50,567 nucleotides of DNA from positions 1 through 50,567 of the forward strand of contig JAEUKA010000066.1 of NCBI GenBank assembly GCA_016794465.1, written 5' to 3'. Each line of letters begins with the position of its first letter. Positions within the stretch are counted from its first letter, which is position 1. Made by a program: the position numbers and the translations under genes. Below, one piece after another: positions 1-8,535 of the stretch. This stretch comes from Myxococcales bacterium (lineage in GTDB: Bacteria; Myxococcota_A; Polyangia; Palsa-1104; JAEUJZ01). The notes under the pieces are model-generated. The model worked only from the letters and a program-made list of their open reading frames with translations, was not told where the DNA came from and searched no databases.

Positions 1-288
1 CTCGTCGATCCACTGCGCGAGTGCTTCGTACACCGTCAGAACCGGCTTCGTCTCTGTCTCCCGGCGCAGCTGCACCGCCAGCAGATCCGCCGCCCCCCTC
101 GTCTCCGCGCACAGGCTCTTTCGCTTGCCGGTGCTCGGGTCGTAAATCACAATTCGCCACTTCGTTCTCCCCGCAGCGGGCGGGTACGGTCCATAGATGT
201 ACACAATGTTATTTTCGCATTCTTTTACGAGGTCTGCGATACGTTTCCTCTGCTGCCTGTTTGCAAATTCCGTCCGACGAGCGTTCAC
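1..288 (-). CDS. Tyrosine recombinase (integrase), N-terminal part, cut by window edge
   Basis: Ninety-six codons are open from a GTG at 288 down to base 1, and the gene continues off the left edge. A GGAG lies 4 nt before this GTG. An upstream in-frame GTG/TTG near 322-327 is possible. The predicted protein has a basic N-terminus, then a segment containing KWRIVIYDPSTGKRKS, then LTVYEALAQWIDE. This is the usual layout of phage and genomic-island integrases: a small beta-rich arm-binding domain followed by the start of the SAM-like core-binding domain. The catalytic domain (R...HxxR...Y) would lie outside the window, so the assignment rests on the N-terminus only. The gene is divergent from the broken kinase next to it, as expected for an integrase at the end of an integrated element. 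Confidence 0.6.
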   Translation of the reverse strand, partial: MNARRTEFANRQQRKRIADLVKECENNIVYIYGPYPPAAGRTKWRIVIYDPSTGKRKSLCAETRGAADLLAVQLRRETETKPVLTVYEALAQWIDE

Positions 289-327
289 CTCACTCCAGCC
301 TCTCTGTTTCTCCTCCTTTTCCACCAA

Positions 328-341
328 CCCCGACGGCGGGG
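328..341. repeat. Small GC hairpin at integrase/kinase junction
   Basis: CCCCG (328-332) and CGGGG (337-341) form a perfect 5-bp stem with the loop ACGG. It lies between the recombinase start and the first base of kinase homology (about 363). It is followed by a short A run on the plus strand. It could be part of the attachment site, a recombinase binding site or a weak terminator. The sequence alone does not decide which. Confidence 0.3.
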
Positions 342-362
342 AAAAACCAGCAATCGCGTCTC

Positions 363-1223
363 GACGGGAAGTTGATCCATCGTGACTTGAAGCCAGAGAA
401 CATTTTTGTCGTCAAGGATGGCGAGGCGGCTGGGGGAGAGCGGGCCAAGATCCTCGACTTTGGGATCGCTCGACTGGAAGATCCAAGTGGTGAGGGGCGA
501 CGGACCACCGCCGGGGTGGCGATTGGCACGCCGACCTACATGGCTCCCGAGCAGTGTGAAGGCAGCAGCACCATCAACGATCGCGTCGACGTGTACTCGC
601 TGGGGGTGATGAGCTTTGAGCTGCTGACCGGAGCGCCGCCGTTTCAGTCGGACTCGATGGCGGCGGTGCTGCGGATGCACATCGTGCGAGAGCCGCCGCC
701 GCTGCCGACGACCATTCCGGCTGCGCTGGCCACGCTCATCGGTCAGATGCTCGCCAAAGAGGCCAAAGAGCGTCCCAGCATGGCCGAGGTCGCGCAGCGG
801 CTCGAAGATCTGTTCGGTGGCCGAGGCTCGTCGACGGCGATTCCGGTGATGGGGACGGGGCCCAGATCGCGTCAGCCAACCATTGTGGCAGCAGCGACGG
901 TGGCGGTCCTTGCGGCTGGGCTTGCCGGGTACTTGCTGCTCGGTCGGAAGTCATCGACGCCAGTGGTGCCGCCCCCTCCCCGGCCACAGATCGAGGCGCC
1001 GCAGAAGCGTCCCGACGGTCCGACGGTGACTGCGCCGAAGTCGCCGGATTCTCTTGACAAATCTGGAACTATTACTGAACCGACGGGAAAAACACCAAGC
1101 GGTCCGAATCTAAAGACGGGACCGAAGCCGCCCAAGCGAGAGCCTAAGGACAAAGACAAGGACAAGGGCGACGTACTGCTGTTCCATACGAAGAAGAAGT
1201 CGCAGAAAGGGACGCCTCCGTGA
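363..1223 (+). pseudogene. Ser/Thr protein kinase remnant: C-lobe, TM segment and Pro/Lys-rich tail, N-lobe missing
   Basis: Homology to Hanks-type kinases begins abruptly at about 363 with GKLIHRDLKPENIF, the catalytic loop. The DFG motif (ILDFGIAR), the activation segment (GTPTYMAPEQ) and the rest of the C-lobe follow, then a transmembrane segment (near 885-945) and a Pro/Lys-rich tail. The Gly-rich loop, the ATP-anchoring Lys and the whole N-lobe are absent. The frame is open back to 21, but that stretch is the antisense of the recombinase gene and does not resemble a kinase. The gene therefore appears cut by an insertion or recombination. The C-lobe closely resembles the intact kinase at 4019-5275, so the two are probably paralogues. 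Its stop overlaps the GTG of the next gene. An active kinase is very unlikely from this copy. Confidence 0.75.
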
Positions 1224-2392
1224 CAGTGCATTGGCTGCGGTCTTGGTTCTCCTGCTCGGGTGCTCGATGGGTGGGCGGTGCGATGGTCGCAGTCGCGCTG
1301 CAGAGTGCTTCGCTGGCTGCCGTGGCGGCTCCGCCGGTCGAGGTCAAGGAGCCTGCTCCGCAAGGTCAGCCGGCGCCGGGGAGCTTTCCCAGGGAGCAGT
1401 GTACGCGTCCACAGTCGCGCGCTCAGGCGACTGACAAGGCGGCGCAGAAGACGGCGCGGACGTTTCTCCTCGCGGCCAAGAAGGCGTACGACGAAAACAA
1501 CTACGCCGAGTCGGCACGAGCGCTGCGCCAGGCCTATGAGGCGAGCCCGCAAGTCGAGACGCTGTTCAACCTGGCGCAGACCTGTCGGGAAGGCGGTGCG
1601 GCCAAAGAAGCGCTGACGCTGTACGAAGAGGTGCTGGCGGCTGAGCCCGACGACAACATCGCCGCCGAGTGTCGCCGTCACATTCCCAGTCTGAAGGTCG
1701 AAGCGGCGGCGCAGCTGGACAAGCAAGCGCTGCAGCGACTCGAAGCGAAGGACTTTGCCAAGGCGGGTGCGCTGGCCGAGGAGGCGTTCAAGCTCGACGG
1801 CAAGCCGCTGTACGTGTTCCATCAGGCCGAGGCGCAGCGACTCTCGGGGCAGAACCGCGAGGCCATCCTTTCCTACGAGCGCTATCTCAACCTGGCGACG
1901 GGCGAAGAGCGCCAGCCCGAGGTCCTGGGCCACCTCTCCCACCTGCGTGCTCTCGACGAGGAGCGCCGCGCCGAAGAGCACACCCGCGCCGGCGAGTACA
2001 CCCAAGCGATGGCCGCGTGGCAGGCCGCCTACCGGGCCGAGCCCAAGCCCATCTACACCTTCCGCGTCGCTGAGTCCGCTCGTCAAGCCGGTGCCCCCGG
2101 GGAGGCCGTCGCGTCCTATCAGCGCTTTCTGCGCGACACCCGTCCCCCGGAGTTTGCCACTGAGCGGCAGTCTGCCGAGCACTATCTGCCAATCCTACAA
2201 AAGGAACAGCAGGATCAAAAGAAGCCAGTTTATAAGCGCTGGTGGTTTTGGACCATTCTTGGCGCTGCCGCAGTAGCTGCCGGTGGAGGCATTGCCGCTG
2301 GAGTCCTTGCCAGTCAAAACCAAAGCGTCCTGCCTGGTATTCCACCAGAAAATCAGCGCATCTTGACGCAGATGTCACTTATTCGATTCTAG
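1220..2392 (+). CDS. TPR-repeat protein with N-terminal hydrophobic segment and C-terminal membrane anchor
   Basis: The 390-residue protein starts at a GTG that overlaps the TGA of the kinase remnant (GTGA), which indicates translational coupling. A hydrophobic stretch at about residues 18-37 could be a signal peptide or anchor. Residues 80-330 are helical tetratricopeptide-like repeats; motifs such as AKKAYDENNYAESARALRQA recur. Near the C-terminus KRWWFWTILGAAAVAAGGG is a clear membrane segment preceded by Lys/Arg/Trp. This arrangement is common in myxobacterial proteins encoded beside Ser/Thr kinases and suggests a scaffold that worked with the neighbouring kinase. The biochemical role is unknown. 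Confidence 0.8.
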   Translation: MTVHWLRSWFSCSGARWVGGAMVAVALQSASLAAVAAPPVEVKEPAPQGQPAPGSFPREQCTRPQSRAQATDKAAQKTARTFLLAAKKAYDENNYAESARALRQAYEASPQVETLFNLAQTCREGGAAKEALTLYEEVLAAEPDDNIAAECRRHIPSLKVEAAAQLDKQALQRLEAKDFAKAGALAEEAFKLDGKPLYVFHQAEAQRLSGQNREAILSYERYLNLATGEERQPEVLGHLSHLRALDEERRAEEHTRAGEYTQAMAAWQAAYRAEPKPIYTFRVAESARQAGAPGEAVASYQRFLRDTRPPEFATERQSAEHYLPILQKEQQDQKKPVYKRWWFWTILGAAAVAAGGGIAAGVLASQNQSVLPGIPPENQRILTQMSLIRF

Positions 2393-2412
2393 AATTGCCA
2401 CGGGAGAAGACG

Positions 2413-3954
2413 ATGCGTAGGAACAAGGCTCTTGTGTCTGCATTTCTAATGGCGTCTCTGGCTGTAACGGAGTCTTGTTCAAGCAGCACAGTGCTGGCGT
2501 TCGCAGTAAGCAATATTCCAGCAGGAACAAATACACTTCGAGTTACGGCAAAGATTGACGGCAAAAATTACAATGTTGAACCAGTATCTCTGGTCGGCTC
2601 ATCGAGCACTGCGACTCTATTTAGCATTACAATACCGTGGAAATATTCAAACTCACTTATCGATGTATCAATCATTGCAACAGGAAAGCAGTGTGACCTA
2701 GCGAGCTGGAACGGAACCACAGCAGCCATTGAGCCTGTGACTTATAGCATCGCCGCACCGCTAGAGCGACTACGCGATGATCAGATGGCTCAAGATTTCT
2801 TTACCATCAAAGCAATCAAAGCAAATGATGTATGGACGGCTGGGGCAGGAGGCGCATTCGGACACTGGGACGGTTGTTATTGGAAAAATGTTGATATAAA
2901 GCCAGAGGGAATTGACAACATATTTACGAAATTATATTATCACGATAAAATTGGACTGTGGGCCACCGGAAGCGATGGATTGATATACAAATATGATGAT
3001 AATTTGAAAACATGGACAGCCAAAAAGGGAGCCAGAGATCTGTTTCCAACTCCAACAGGAGCCTCATCATTCGAGTGGATTCGATCGACAATATGGGCTG
3101 ACATTTCCTATCTAAACGGCACAGCCGGTGATTTTATACTGATTGGTACAAATTATCATTCAGCTGCTGTTTCAAGTAAAAATCAGTGTCTGGCCGTCCG
3201 CGCAACGCTCGACGCATCGAAGCCAGAAGGGTATTCCTTTTCAAAAATTGCCAGTGTCTGCTCGACGCCGATTGTAGCGGCACCGCAGGTAGGTTCCCCA
3301 ACCGCACCATCCGGTGGCTGGCCGACCTGCAGCTCGGGCTGCTTCGTTCCTGCCCGAGTCATGTCGATGCCGGATGGCCTCATCATCTCGGGCGACGTGC
3401 GACTGCCAAGCCCAGCGACTGCGCCTAACAATCAGTACGGCGCGTATCTGAAATACGACAACACCAGCTTCAGCTCGCCCAGCCTTGCTCGGTATGTGGT
3501 GCAGAGCATCACCAATCCAAATCAAGAGACATCGGGCACTGCTATGAACGTCTGGGGCAGCAGCACCAAAGAGTTCTGGCTTGCCAACAACAGACTCTTC
3601 CATGTCTCTGACGCAGAGATTCAAAAAGCACCCGAAGAGAATTTGTCCTCATTCTACGAAGACAAAGGATCATCAGGCTACAGAATCAACAGCATATGGG
3701 GAGCCAATTCGAATGATTTTTGGATTACTGTCTTATCTGGAAATCGATTGTCCAGAGTTCACCATATTACCACCGCCGCAGCAGGAACTCAGACAATTCT
3801 TGCAAAAGATGTGGATCAGAAGAGATTCTCTGCTCCGATTGGATCACTGCCATATATTGTACTAGATGGAACCAGTGACAAAGATGTTTGGTTTGCTGGT
3901 TACTCTGGAGTTAGAGCCTATTACAACGGGAAGGATTTTACTATATATAAATAG
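2413..3954 (+). CDS. Exported beta-propeller-like protein, AT-rich
   Basis: ATG at 2413 is preceded by GGGAGAAG. The longer open frame from 2242 overlaps the TPR gene and was not used. The 513-residue product begins with a basic, hydrophobic signal sequence ending near LAVTESCSSS. This may be a lipobox, but Glu at -2 makes it imperfect. Through the chain recur short Trp/Asp motifs (NDVWTAGAGG, GLWATGSDG, NSIWGANSNDFW, KDVWFAGYSG), the pattern of bladed propeller proteins exported by myxobacteria. Most of the gene is clearly AT-richer than its neighbours, except for a GC-rich patch at about 3250-3560. It lies 20 nt after the TPR gene, so co-transcription is likely. Function is unknown; surface ligand binding is a guess. 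Confidence 0.75.
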   Translation: MRRNKALVSAFLMASLAVTESCSSSTVLAFAVSNIPAGTNTLRVTAKIDGKNYNVEPVSLVGSSSTATLFSITIPWKYSNSLIDVSIIATGKQCDLASWNGTTAAIEPVTYSIAAPLERLRDDQMAQDFFTIKAIKANDVWTAGAGGAFGHWDGCYWKNVDIKPEGIDNIFTKLYYHDKIGLWATGSDGLIYKYDDNLKTWTAKKGARDLFPTPTGASSFEWIRSTIWADISYLNGTAGDFILIGTNYHSAAVSSKNQCLAVRATLDASKPEGYSFSKIASVCSTPIVAAPQVGSPTAPSGGWPTCSSGCFVPARVMSMPDGLIISGDVRLPSPATAPNNQYGAYLKYDNTSFSSPSLARYVVQSITNPNQETSGTAMNVWGSSTKEFWLANNRLFHVSDAEIQKAPEENLSSFYEDKGSSGYRINSIWGANSNDFWITVLSGNRLSRVHHITTAAAGTQTILAKDVDQKRFSAPIGSLPYIVLDGTSDKDVWFAGYSGVRAYYNGKDFTIYK

Positions 3955-4018
3955 AATTATCGACCTCTTTAGATAGATAACGCGGCAGGGTACGCCAATC
4001 GACACAAAAGAAATCGCC

Positions 4019-5275
4019 ATGCAATCACCAACCAAAAGCTCTCTCGTTGGTACGTTTATCGGAAAATACTCTGTTAGCCGCGAGATTGGTCGTGGTGGAT
4101 TTGGCGTGGTGTATGAAGTGATTCAACAGAGCATTGGTCACCGCGCTGCGGCAAAGCTGCTATCACCACAGCTGGCCACCGATCCGAAGCACCAGAAATA
4201 CGTCGAACGATTTATTGATGAAGCGCGCGCCACCAACCTGATCAACCATCCAGGGGTCATCAAGATCTTCGATCTTGGAGAGCTGCCCGATCACACGCTG
4301 TATATTCTGATGGAGTATCTCGACGGCGAGCCGCTCCAGTCTCGAATTGATAAGTATCAGCTTGATGGCAAGCGACTGTCACCGCGCAAGGTCTTCCAGA
4401 TAGGCTCTCAGCTAGCAGGCGCGCTGGCTCAAGCCCACGACAAGGGCGTGATCCACCGAGATTTGAAACCAGAAAACGTCTTTCTGATTCCCGATCAGGA
4501 TGTGGAGGGGCGGGAGCGCTGCAAGCTGCTCGACTTTGGACTGGCGCGCTTTTTGGATTCACCGGAGCGGCGGACTACGGCAGGAATGACGCTGGGAACG
4601 CCTACGTACATGTCGCCCGAGCAGTGTATGGGACTCGATAGCATTGATGGCAGAACCGATGTCTATTCGCTGGGAGTCCTGCTCTATCAGCTGCTGGCAG
4701 GAGTCCCACCGTTCGTCGGTGACATGGGCAAAGTGATGCGCGCTCACTGCGGTGAGCTGCCGGCTCCTCTGTCTGCGCGGACTCCGCATATCTCGGCTCG
4801 CGTGGCGGATTTTGTGATGTCGCTGCTGCTCAAAGATCCGGCGCAGCGCATGCAGATGCGGCAGGCAGAGAAGGTCATCGAAGGATTCCTAGACAGTGGC
4901 GAGCTGTCGAAGGAAGAGCTGCAAGGGGGTATCTCTGTTCCTGCCGGAGCGACCGCCGCACCGACGACAGTAGTAGAAGCACAAAAGGCTCCCAGCAGAT
5001 CCGCAGGAGCCGCCGCTGGCTCACCGCGAACCATGCTCATCGCGACCGCTGCGGTTGCTTCCGTGCTCGCGCTAGGTGCCGGATTCCTGGGCGGACGGAT
5101 CACCAAAGACTGTCCTCCGGCTCCCAAAGCAGCGGAGTGTCCTGCTGCCAAGTGTCCTGAGCCGGTGACCTGTCCGGCCTGTCCTACAGAGCCCGCAGAC
5201 TCTGCAACCAGCGACGGCGGAAAAGCGGGCAAAGGCAGCAAGGTAGTCAAGAAGATCAAGAAGCCCGGCAAGTAA
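4019..5275 (+). CDS. Membrane-anchored Ser/Thr protein kinase (Hanks type)
   Basis: The 418-residue protein has a complete kinase domain at about 17-290. It has the Gly-rich loop IGRGGFGVVYE, Lys46 in HRAAAKLL, the catalytic loop HRDLKPEN (His146, Asp148), DFG at 172-174 and the activation segment GTPTYMSPEQ. All key catalytic residues are present, so activity is expected. A single membrane segment at about 336-357 is followed by a Cys/Pro/Lys-rich tail with repeated CP pairs, presumably outside the cytoplasm. The gene follows the AT-rich propeller gene by 64 nt and may be co-transcribed with it. The kinase-TPR-propeller-kinase arrangement suggests a signalling cassette. The substrate cannot be read from the sequence. 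Confidence 0.93.
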   Translation: MQSPTKSSLVGTFIGKYSVSREIGRGGFGVVYEVIQQSIGHRAAAKLLSPQLATDPKHQKYVERFIDEARATNLINHPGVIKIFDLGELPDHTLYILMEYLDGEPLQSRIDKYQLDGKRLSPRKVFQIGSQLAGALAQAHDKGVIHRDLKPENVFLIPDQDVEGRERCKLLDFGLARFLDSPERRTTAGMTLGTPTYMSPEQCMGLDSIDGRTDVYSLGVLLYQLLAGVPPFVGDMGKVMRAHCGELPAPLSARTPHISARVADFVMSLLLKDPAQRMQMRQAEKVIEGFLDSGELSKEELQGGISVPAGATAAPTTVVEAQKAPSRSAGAAAGSPRTMLIATAAVASVLALGAGFLGGRITKDCPPAPKAAECPAAKCPEPVTCPACPTEPADSATSDGGKAGKGSKVVKKIKKPGK

Positions 5276-5316
5276 AGGACGCGTCCACAGAGCTGGTCCT
5301 GGTCAGACTCAAGCGC

Positions 5317-5805
5317 CTATTTTTGACGAGCATTCTTGAGCAGGCGGTGGGCGCGGCGCTCTAGTCCCAGGGCCTGCGAAGCTTCCACTTCCGGAGAATC
5401 GATCAGCAGCGGCGGCACCGGGGTCGGCTTCCCTTCCTCATCAATGCAGACAAAGGAAAGGTAGGCGTGCAGACAGGGCCAGCGTCGACGCGTGCGCAGA
5501 TCCTCTCCGGTGACAGTGACCTCGACTTCCATCGAAGTACGAAACGTCGCGGTCAGCTGCGCCGACAAGTGCACCACTTCACCGACCTTGACCGGATTCT
5601 CAAACATCAAGTCATCAACAAACGCAGTGACAGACATCAGGCCGGCGTGACGCTGCGCAGTGATGGCCGCACACAGATCCACCCACGCCATGATCTGTCC
5701 ACCGAAGACATTCCCAAGCGCATTGGCATGCTGCGGCAGTACGTACTCTGTCATCTCGGTCATGGACTCTTTTCGAGAGCGGGGAGCGAGCGTCATCGAT
5801 TCCAT
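5317..5805 (-). CDS. Acyl-CoA thioesterase, hotdog fold (YciA/BACH type)
   Basis: The 162-residue product hydrolyses acyl-CoA thioesters in the cytoplasm by family analogy. The signature TEYVLPQHANALGNVFGG followed by IMAWVDLCAAITAQRH is the typical N-terminal hotdog helix with the acidic catalytic residue in the WVD motif. The family length is about 130-170. The frame is open to 6063, but residues before MESMTLAP do not resemble thioesterases. ATG 5805 has AGGA 9 nt upstream; ATGs at 5814, 5796 and 5763 are alternatives. It is convergent with the upstream kinase and divergent from the exported protein at 6052, across an intergenic region with phased GGACA repeats. Confidence 0.88.
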   Translation of the reverse strand: MESMTLAPRSRKESMTEMTEYVLPQHANALGNVFGGQIMAWVDLCAAITAQRHAGLMSVTAFVDDLMFENPVKVGEVVHLSAQLTATFRTSMEVEVTVTGEDLRTRRRWPCLHAYLSFVCIDEEGKPTPVPPLLIDSPEVEASQALGLERRAHRLLKNARQK

Positions 5806-5861
5806 GCCGAGCATCCTACACCGCTGGCGGTTCGCTGCGAAAGCGTGGCGAAAACGCCGCT

Positions 5862-5917
5862 GCGGACAGTTGCGCGGACACCCTGTGGACACTTCTGCGG
5901 ACACCCTGTGGACACTT
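5862..5917. promoter_or_regulatory. Phased GGACA repeat array
   Basis: GGACA occurs five times, starting at 5864, 5876, 5887, 5899 and 5910, so the spacing alternates 12 and 11 bp, one turn of the helix. The last four copies form two identical 21-bp direct repeats (5874-5894 and 5897-5917), each containing ACACCCTGTGGACACTT. The array lies between the divergent thioesterase and 6052 genes, where a cooperative DNA-binding regulator could occupy one face of the helix. No regulator is identified. Confidence 0.5.
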
Positions 5918-6051
5918 GGGAAGCCAGAACTTGGCGCTCCTAAATTCCAAGTTCTCCGACGGTAAAAATTCTTACAGAGCAGTTTGGACAGACCTGGCAT
6001 GCGACTTGAAGTGTCGTTCCAGTGTCCTACCGAACGAGCTGGAGGTGTACG

Positions 6052-7212
6052 ATGTCTCCCCATGTGCGCAGTGTGAAAATGAGTGCTGCTTGTTCCATTC
6101 TGTCCTCGCTCCTGCTGGGTTCCCTGCTGACAGGGACTGCTGCGCCACTGCGGGCGGAGACTGCTGCGCTGGAGCTTGCGCAGACTCCGGTGGCAGCTGC
6201 GCTACCGAAGGTTGATTCCTGTGCACCGCTCGTCGCTCAGCTGCGCTGGCATGAGCCCTTCTTTGGGACGCGTGAGTGGCGTGAAGTGGCGCAGGAAGCG
6301 CTGTCGTATGCCTCGCCGGCATGTCGCGCCGCACTCAGCACCGGACAAGCGGACGAAGTTGCGGCTGCGCTTTCATCTTTGGAGCAGCGCGCCGGATCGA
6401 GCGCTCCCCAGCTAGCGCGGTTTGTGTATCGCGTCTCTTGTCAGCTTCGGGTGTCGTCGCTGCGGCAGCAGATTTTCGCGGGAACCCAAGAGCCGGGGGT
6501 ATATGTGGACTGCGTGGATGCAGTGTTTGCGCTTGGCTGGACAGACCCACAGTCGAACGCGCTGCGCGAGCGCTATCTCGACGGACTGGCCAAAGAGCCG
6601 CTGACGACTCCGATTCCGCCGAGCACGCTTACGCCCCCTTATGTGGAGCGACTCGCGCCAGTGGTGGCGGCCTACGATACCGCCAAGAAGCCACGCCGTG
6701 ATGTGCTGTTCCACGCACTGTGTGTTCGCAATACACCCAAGTCGGATGCGGCCAAGACAGTCTGTTTGGGAGTCTCTGTACGGGAGCCCGGATGGGCCAA
6801 AGAGAGTCTGGAGAAAGGCAACATCAGCGACGGTATTTCCTATCTCGCTACCCTGTCAGGAGAGCAGCTGCCGCAGTTTCTGCCGCTGCTTCATCGCTTT
6901 GATAGCGAGCGGCGGCGAGGTCGCGATCGCATGCACCGAATGCTCTGTCAGCAGAGACTCCTGGCCGCGCCAGAGCTGCTGCCGGCGTGCCAGACCTTGG
7001 CAGCAGAGATGGAGCCGCGCTGGGCGCATCAGGCCAAGACCCAGGAGATCAATGACGAGCTTACGACCTATCACCGCGTCGCCTACGGAGTGGGTCAGTT
7101 CTTAGGGGTGCTATCGCTGCTGATCATCGGTCATGCCCTGCTCATCAATCGGCGGCGTGCGCTGGCAGAGCTGAACCATCAAGCGCTTCAGATCGAGCGT
7201 GGCATCGGATGA
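6052..7212 (+). CDS. Exported membrane-anchored protein of unknown function
   Basis: ATG at 6052 has a strong GGAGGT ribosome-binding site 5 nt upstream. The in-frame GTG at 6022 has none. The 386-residue protein has an N-terminal signal sequence (basic, then SILSSLLLGSLLTGTAAPLRAE), a mostly helical middle with several Cys residues, and a membrane segment near the C-terminus (VGQFLGVLSLLIIGHALLI) followed by a basic tail. No known family was recognised. Its last 68 bases overlap the 3' end of the convergent PHA depolymerase gene. It shares an intergenic control region with the divergent thioesterase. Confidence 0.75.
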   Translation: MSPHVRSVKMSAACSILSSLLLGSLLTGTAAPLRAETAALELAQTPVAAALPKVDSCAPLVAQLRWHEPFFGTREWREVAQEALSYASPACRAALSTGQADEVAAALSSLEQRAGSSAPQLARFVYRVSCQLRVSSLRQQIFAGTQEPGVYVDCVDAVFALGWTDPQSNALRERYLDGLAKEPLTTPIPPSTLTPPYVERLAPVVAAYDTAKKPRRDVLFHALCVRNTPKSDAAKTVCLGVSVREPGWAKESLEKGNISDGISYLATLSGEQLPQFLPLLHRFDSERRRGRDRMHRMLCQQRLLAAPELLPACQTLAAEMEPRWAHQAKTQEINDELTTYHRVAYGVGQFLGVLSLLIIGHALLINRRRALAELNHQALQIERGIG

Positions 7213-8410
7213 AGTCGCGGATCTGCGGGTAAATCTGCTCGCGGAACCGCCCGCCACTAAAGACTCCGTAATGACCGACATTCTCGACGAGAATATGCTT
7301 GCGAAGGGAGTCCGGAAGCGCACGACACAGCGCCTGCGCAGCCTGGGTCTGACCGATTCCCACCACGTCATCCTGCGCCCCTTCGATCGTCAGCAGCGCG
7401 GTGTTGCGAATCAGCTCGGGCCGCACCAGCTGACCGCGTACAGTCATCATTCTGCGCGGTAGCAGACAGTCCTGAAACACCACTTTCAGGGTGTCCAGAT
7501 AGTACTCTGCCGCCAGGTCGAGTACCGCGTTGTACTCGTCGTAAAATGTCCGATGCGCCTGTGCTTTGGCCTGTCTTCCGCGCACCACATCCAGATAGAA
7601 TTCCTGATGCGCTTTCCAGTGCCGATCCGGATTCATTGCGATGAAGCTGGCATGCTGCAGAAACCCCGGATAGACCTTGCGACGGAAGCCGGGATAGGTC
7701 AGCGGAACCCGAAAGATCAGCTGCCGCTCGAACCAGGACAGCGGCTTGCTGAGCGCGAAGCGATTGACCTCTGTCGGCTGCAAGCGGGTGTCGATCGGAC
7801 CGGCCATCAGCGTCAGGGTACGCGGTGTGCAGGGGTGATCTTCTTCCGCCATCAGGGACACCGCTGCCAGGACCGGTACCGTCGGTTGACAGACCGCCAG
7901 CACCTGCGTGTCAGGACCCAGCATGGACAGAAACTCGCGGACATACTCGATGTAGTCGTGAAGGTGAAACGGACCCTGTGCCAGCGGCACCAGCTTGGCA
8001 TCCGTCCAATCGGTGACATAGACCTCAAAGTCTTGCAGAAAAGTCCGCACCGTATCGCGAAGCAGCGTCGCAAAGTGTCCCGATAGGGGTGCCACAATCA
8101 GGATGCGCGGAGCCCGCGAAGCAGACTCCTTTCGCAGCCGCCGCAGCGTACAAAATGGCCGGATCGCCACCACTTCCTCGCGCACTGCGCGATGCTGTTC
8201 CCCCGCCCCGATCGCATTGATTCCAAAGACCGGCTTGGGATAGCGCCGATGAATCCGCGCAAACAGCTCGTGATTGGCGGCAATCGTCCGTCCGACCACA
8301 GTATGTCCCAGCGGATTGCGAGGATGGAGCAGCAGACTACTGGTCGCACTCGCCAGCTCGACCGCCGGAGTCAGCAGTGCTTTGTGAAGCTCAATCGCGT
8401 GGTACAGCAT
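7145..8410 (-). CDS. phaZ: Intracellular polyhydroxyalkanoate depolymerase
   Basis: The 421-residue length and sequence fit the intracellular PHB depolymerase family, which mobilises storage polyester granules. The start MLYHAIELHKALLTP is typical. The lipase-like box is VCQPTVPVLAAVS with Cys174 as nucleophile, as in the PhaZ family where Cys replaces Ser. EGAQDDVVG and NVGHYGVFSG supply the probable catalytic Asp and His near the C-terminus. No signal peptide is present, which fits a granule-associated cytoplasmic enzyme. No PHA synthase gene is in the window. The 3' end overlaps the convergent gene at 6052-7212 by 68 bp, and the 5' end faces an MFS transporter gene. Confidence 0.93.
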   Translation of the reverse strand: MLYHAIELHKALLTPAVELASATSSLLLHPRNPLGHTVVGRTIAANHELFARIHRRYPKPVFGINAIGAGEQHRAVREEVVAIRPFCTLRRLRKESASRAPRILIVAPLSGHFATLLRDTVRTFLQDFEVYVTDWTDAKLVPLAQGPFHLHDYIEYVREFLSMLGPDTQVLAVCQPTVPVLAAVSLMAEEDHPCTPRTLTLMAGPIDTRLQPTEVNRFALSKPLSWFERQLIFRVPLTYPGFRRKVYPGFLQHASFIAMNPDRHWKAHQEFYLDVVRGRQAKAQAHRTFYDEYNAVLDLAAEYYLDTLKVVFQDCLLPRRMMTVRGQLVRPELIRNTALLTIEGAQDDVVGIGQTQAAQALCRALPDSLRKHILVENVGHYGVFSGGRFREQIYPQIRDFIRCHARSEALDGSALPAHAAD

Positions 8411-8535
8411 TCCCCGAGCATGCCTCGGAGCCTGCCTGATTCACAACACTCCGCTGCTTCCCGTCGGAATTCCTCACGCTTCACCGGCAGCAGCGCCCTG
8501 GCTTCCCGCTGCCAGCAGACACGGGCCGAGCTTCT

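Noticed and set aside
872..2182. 436-codon minus-strand open frame
   Set aside because: It is antisense to the kinase tail and TPR gene. The product is Arg/Leu/Gly-rich without domains, while the plus strand gives clear protein features.
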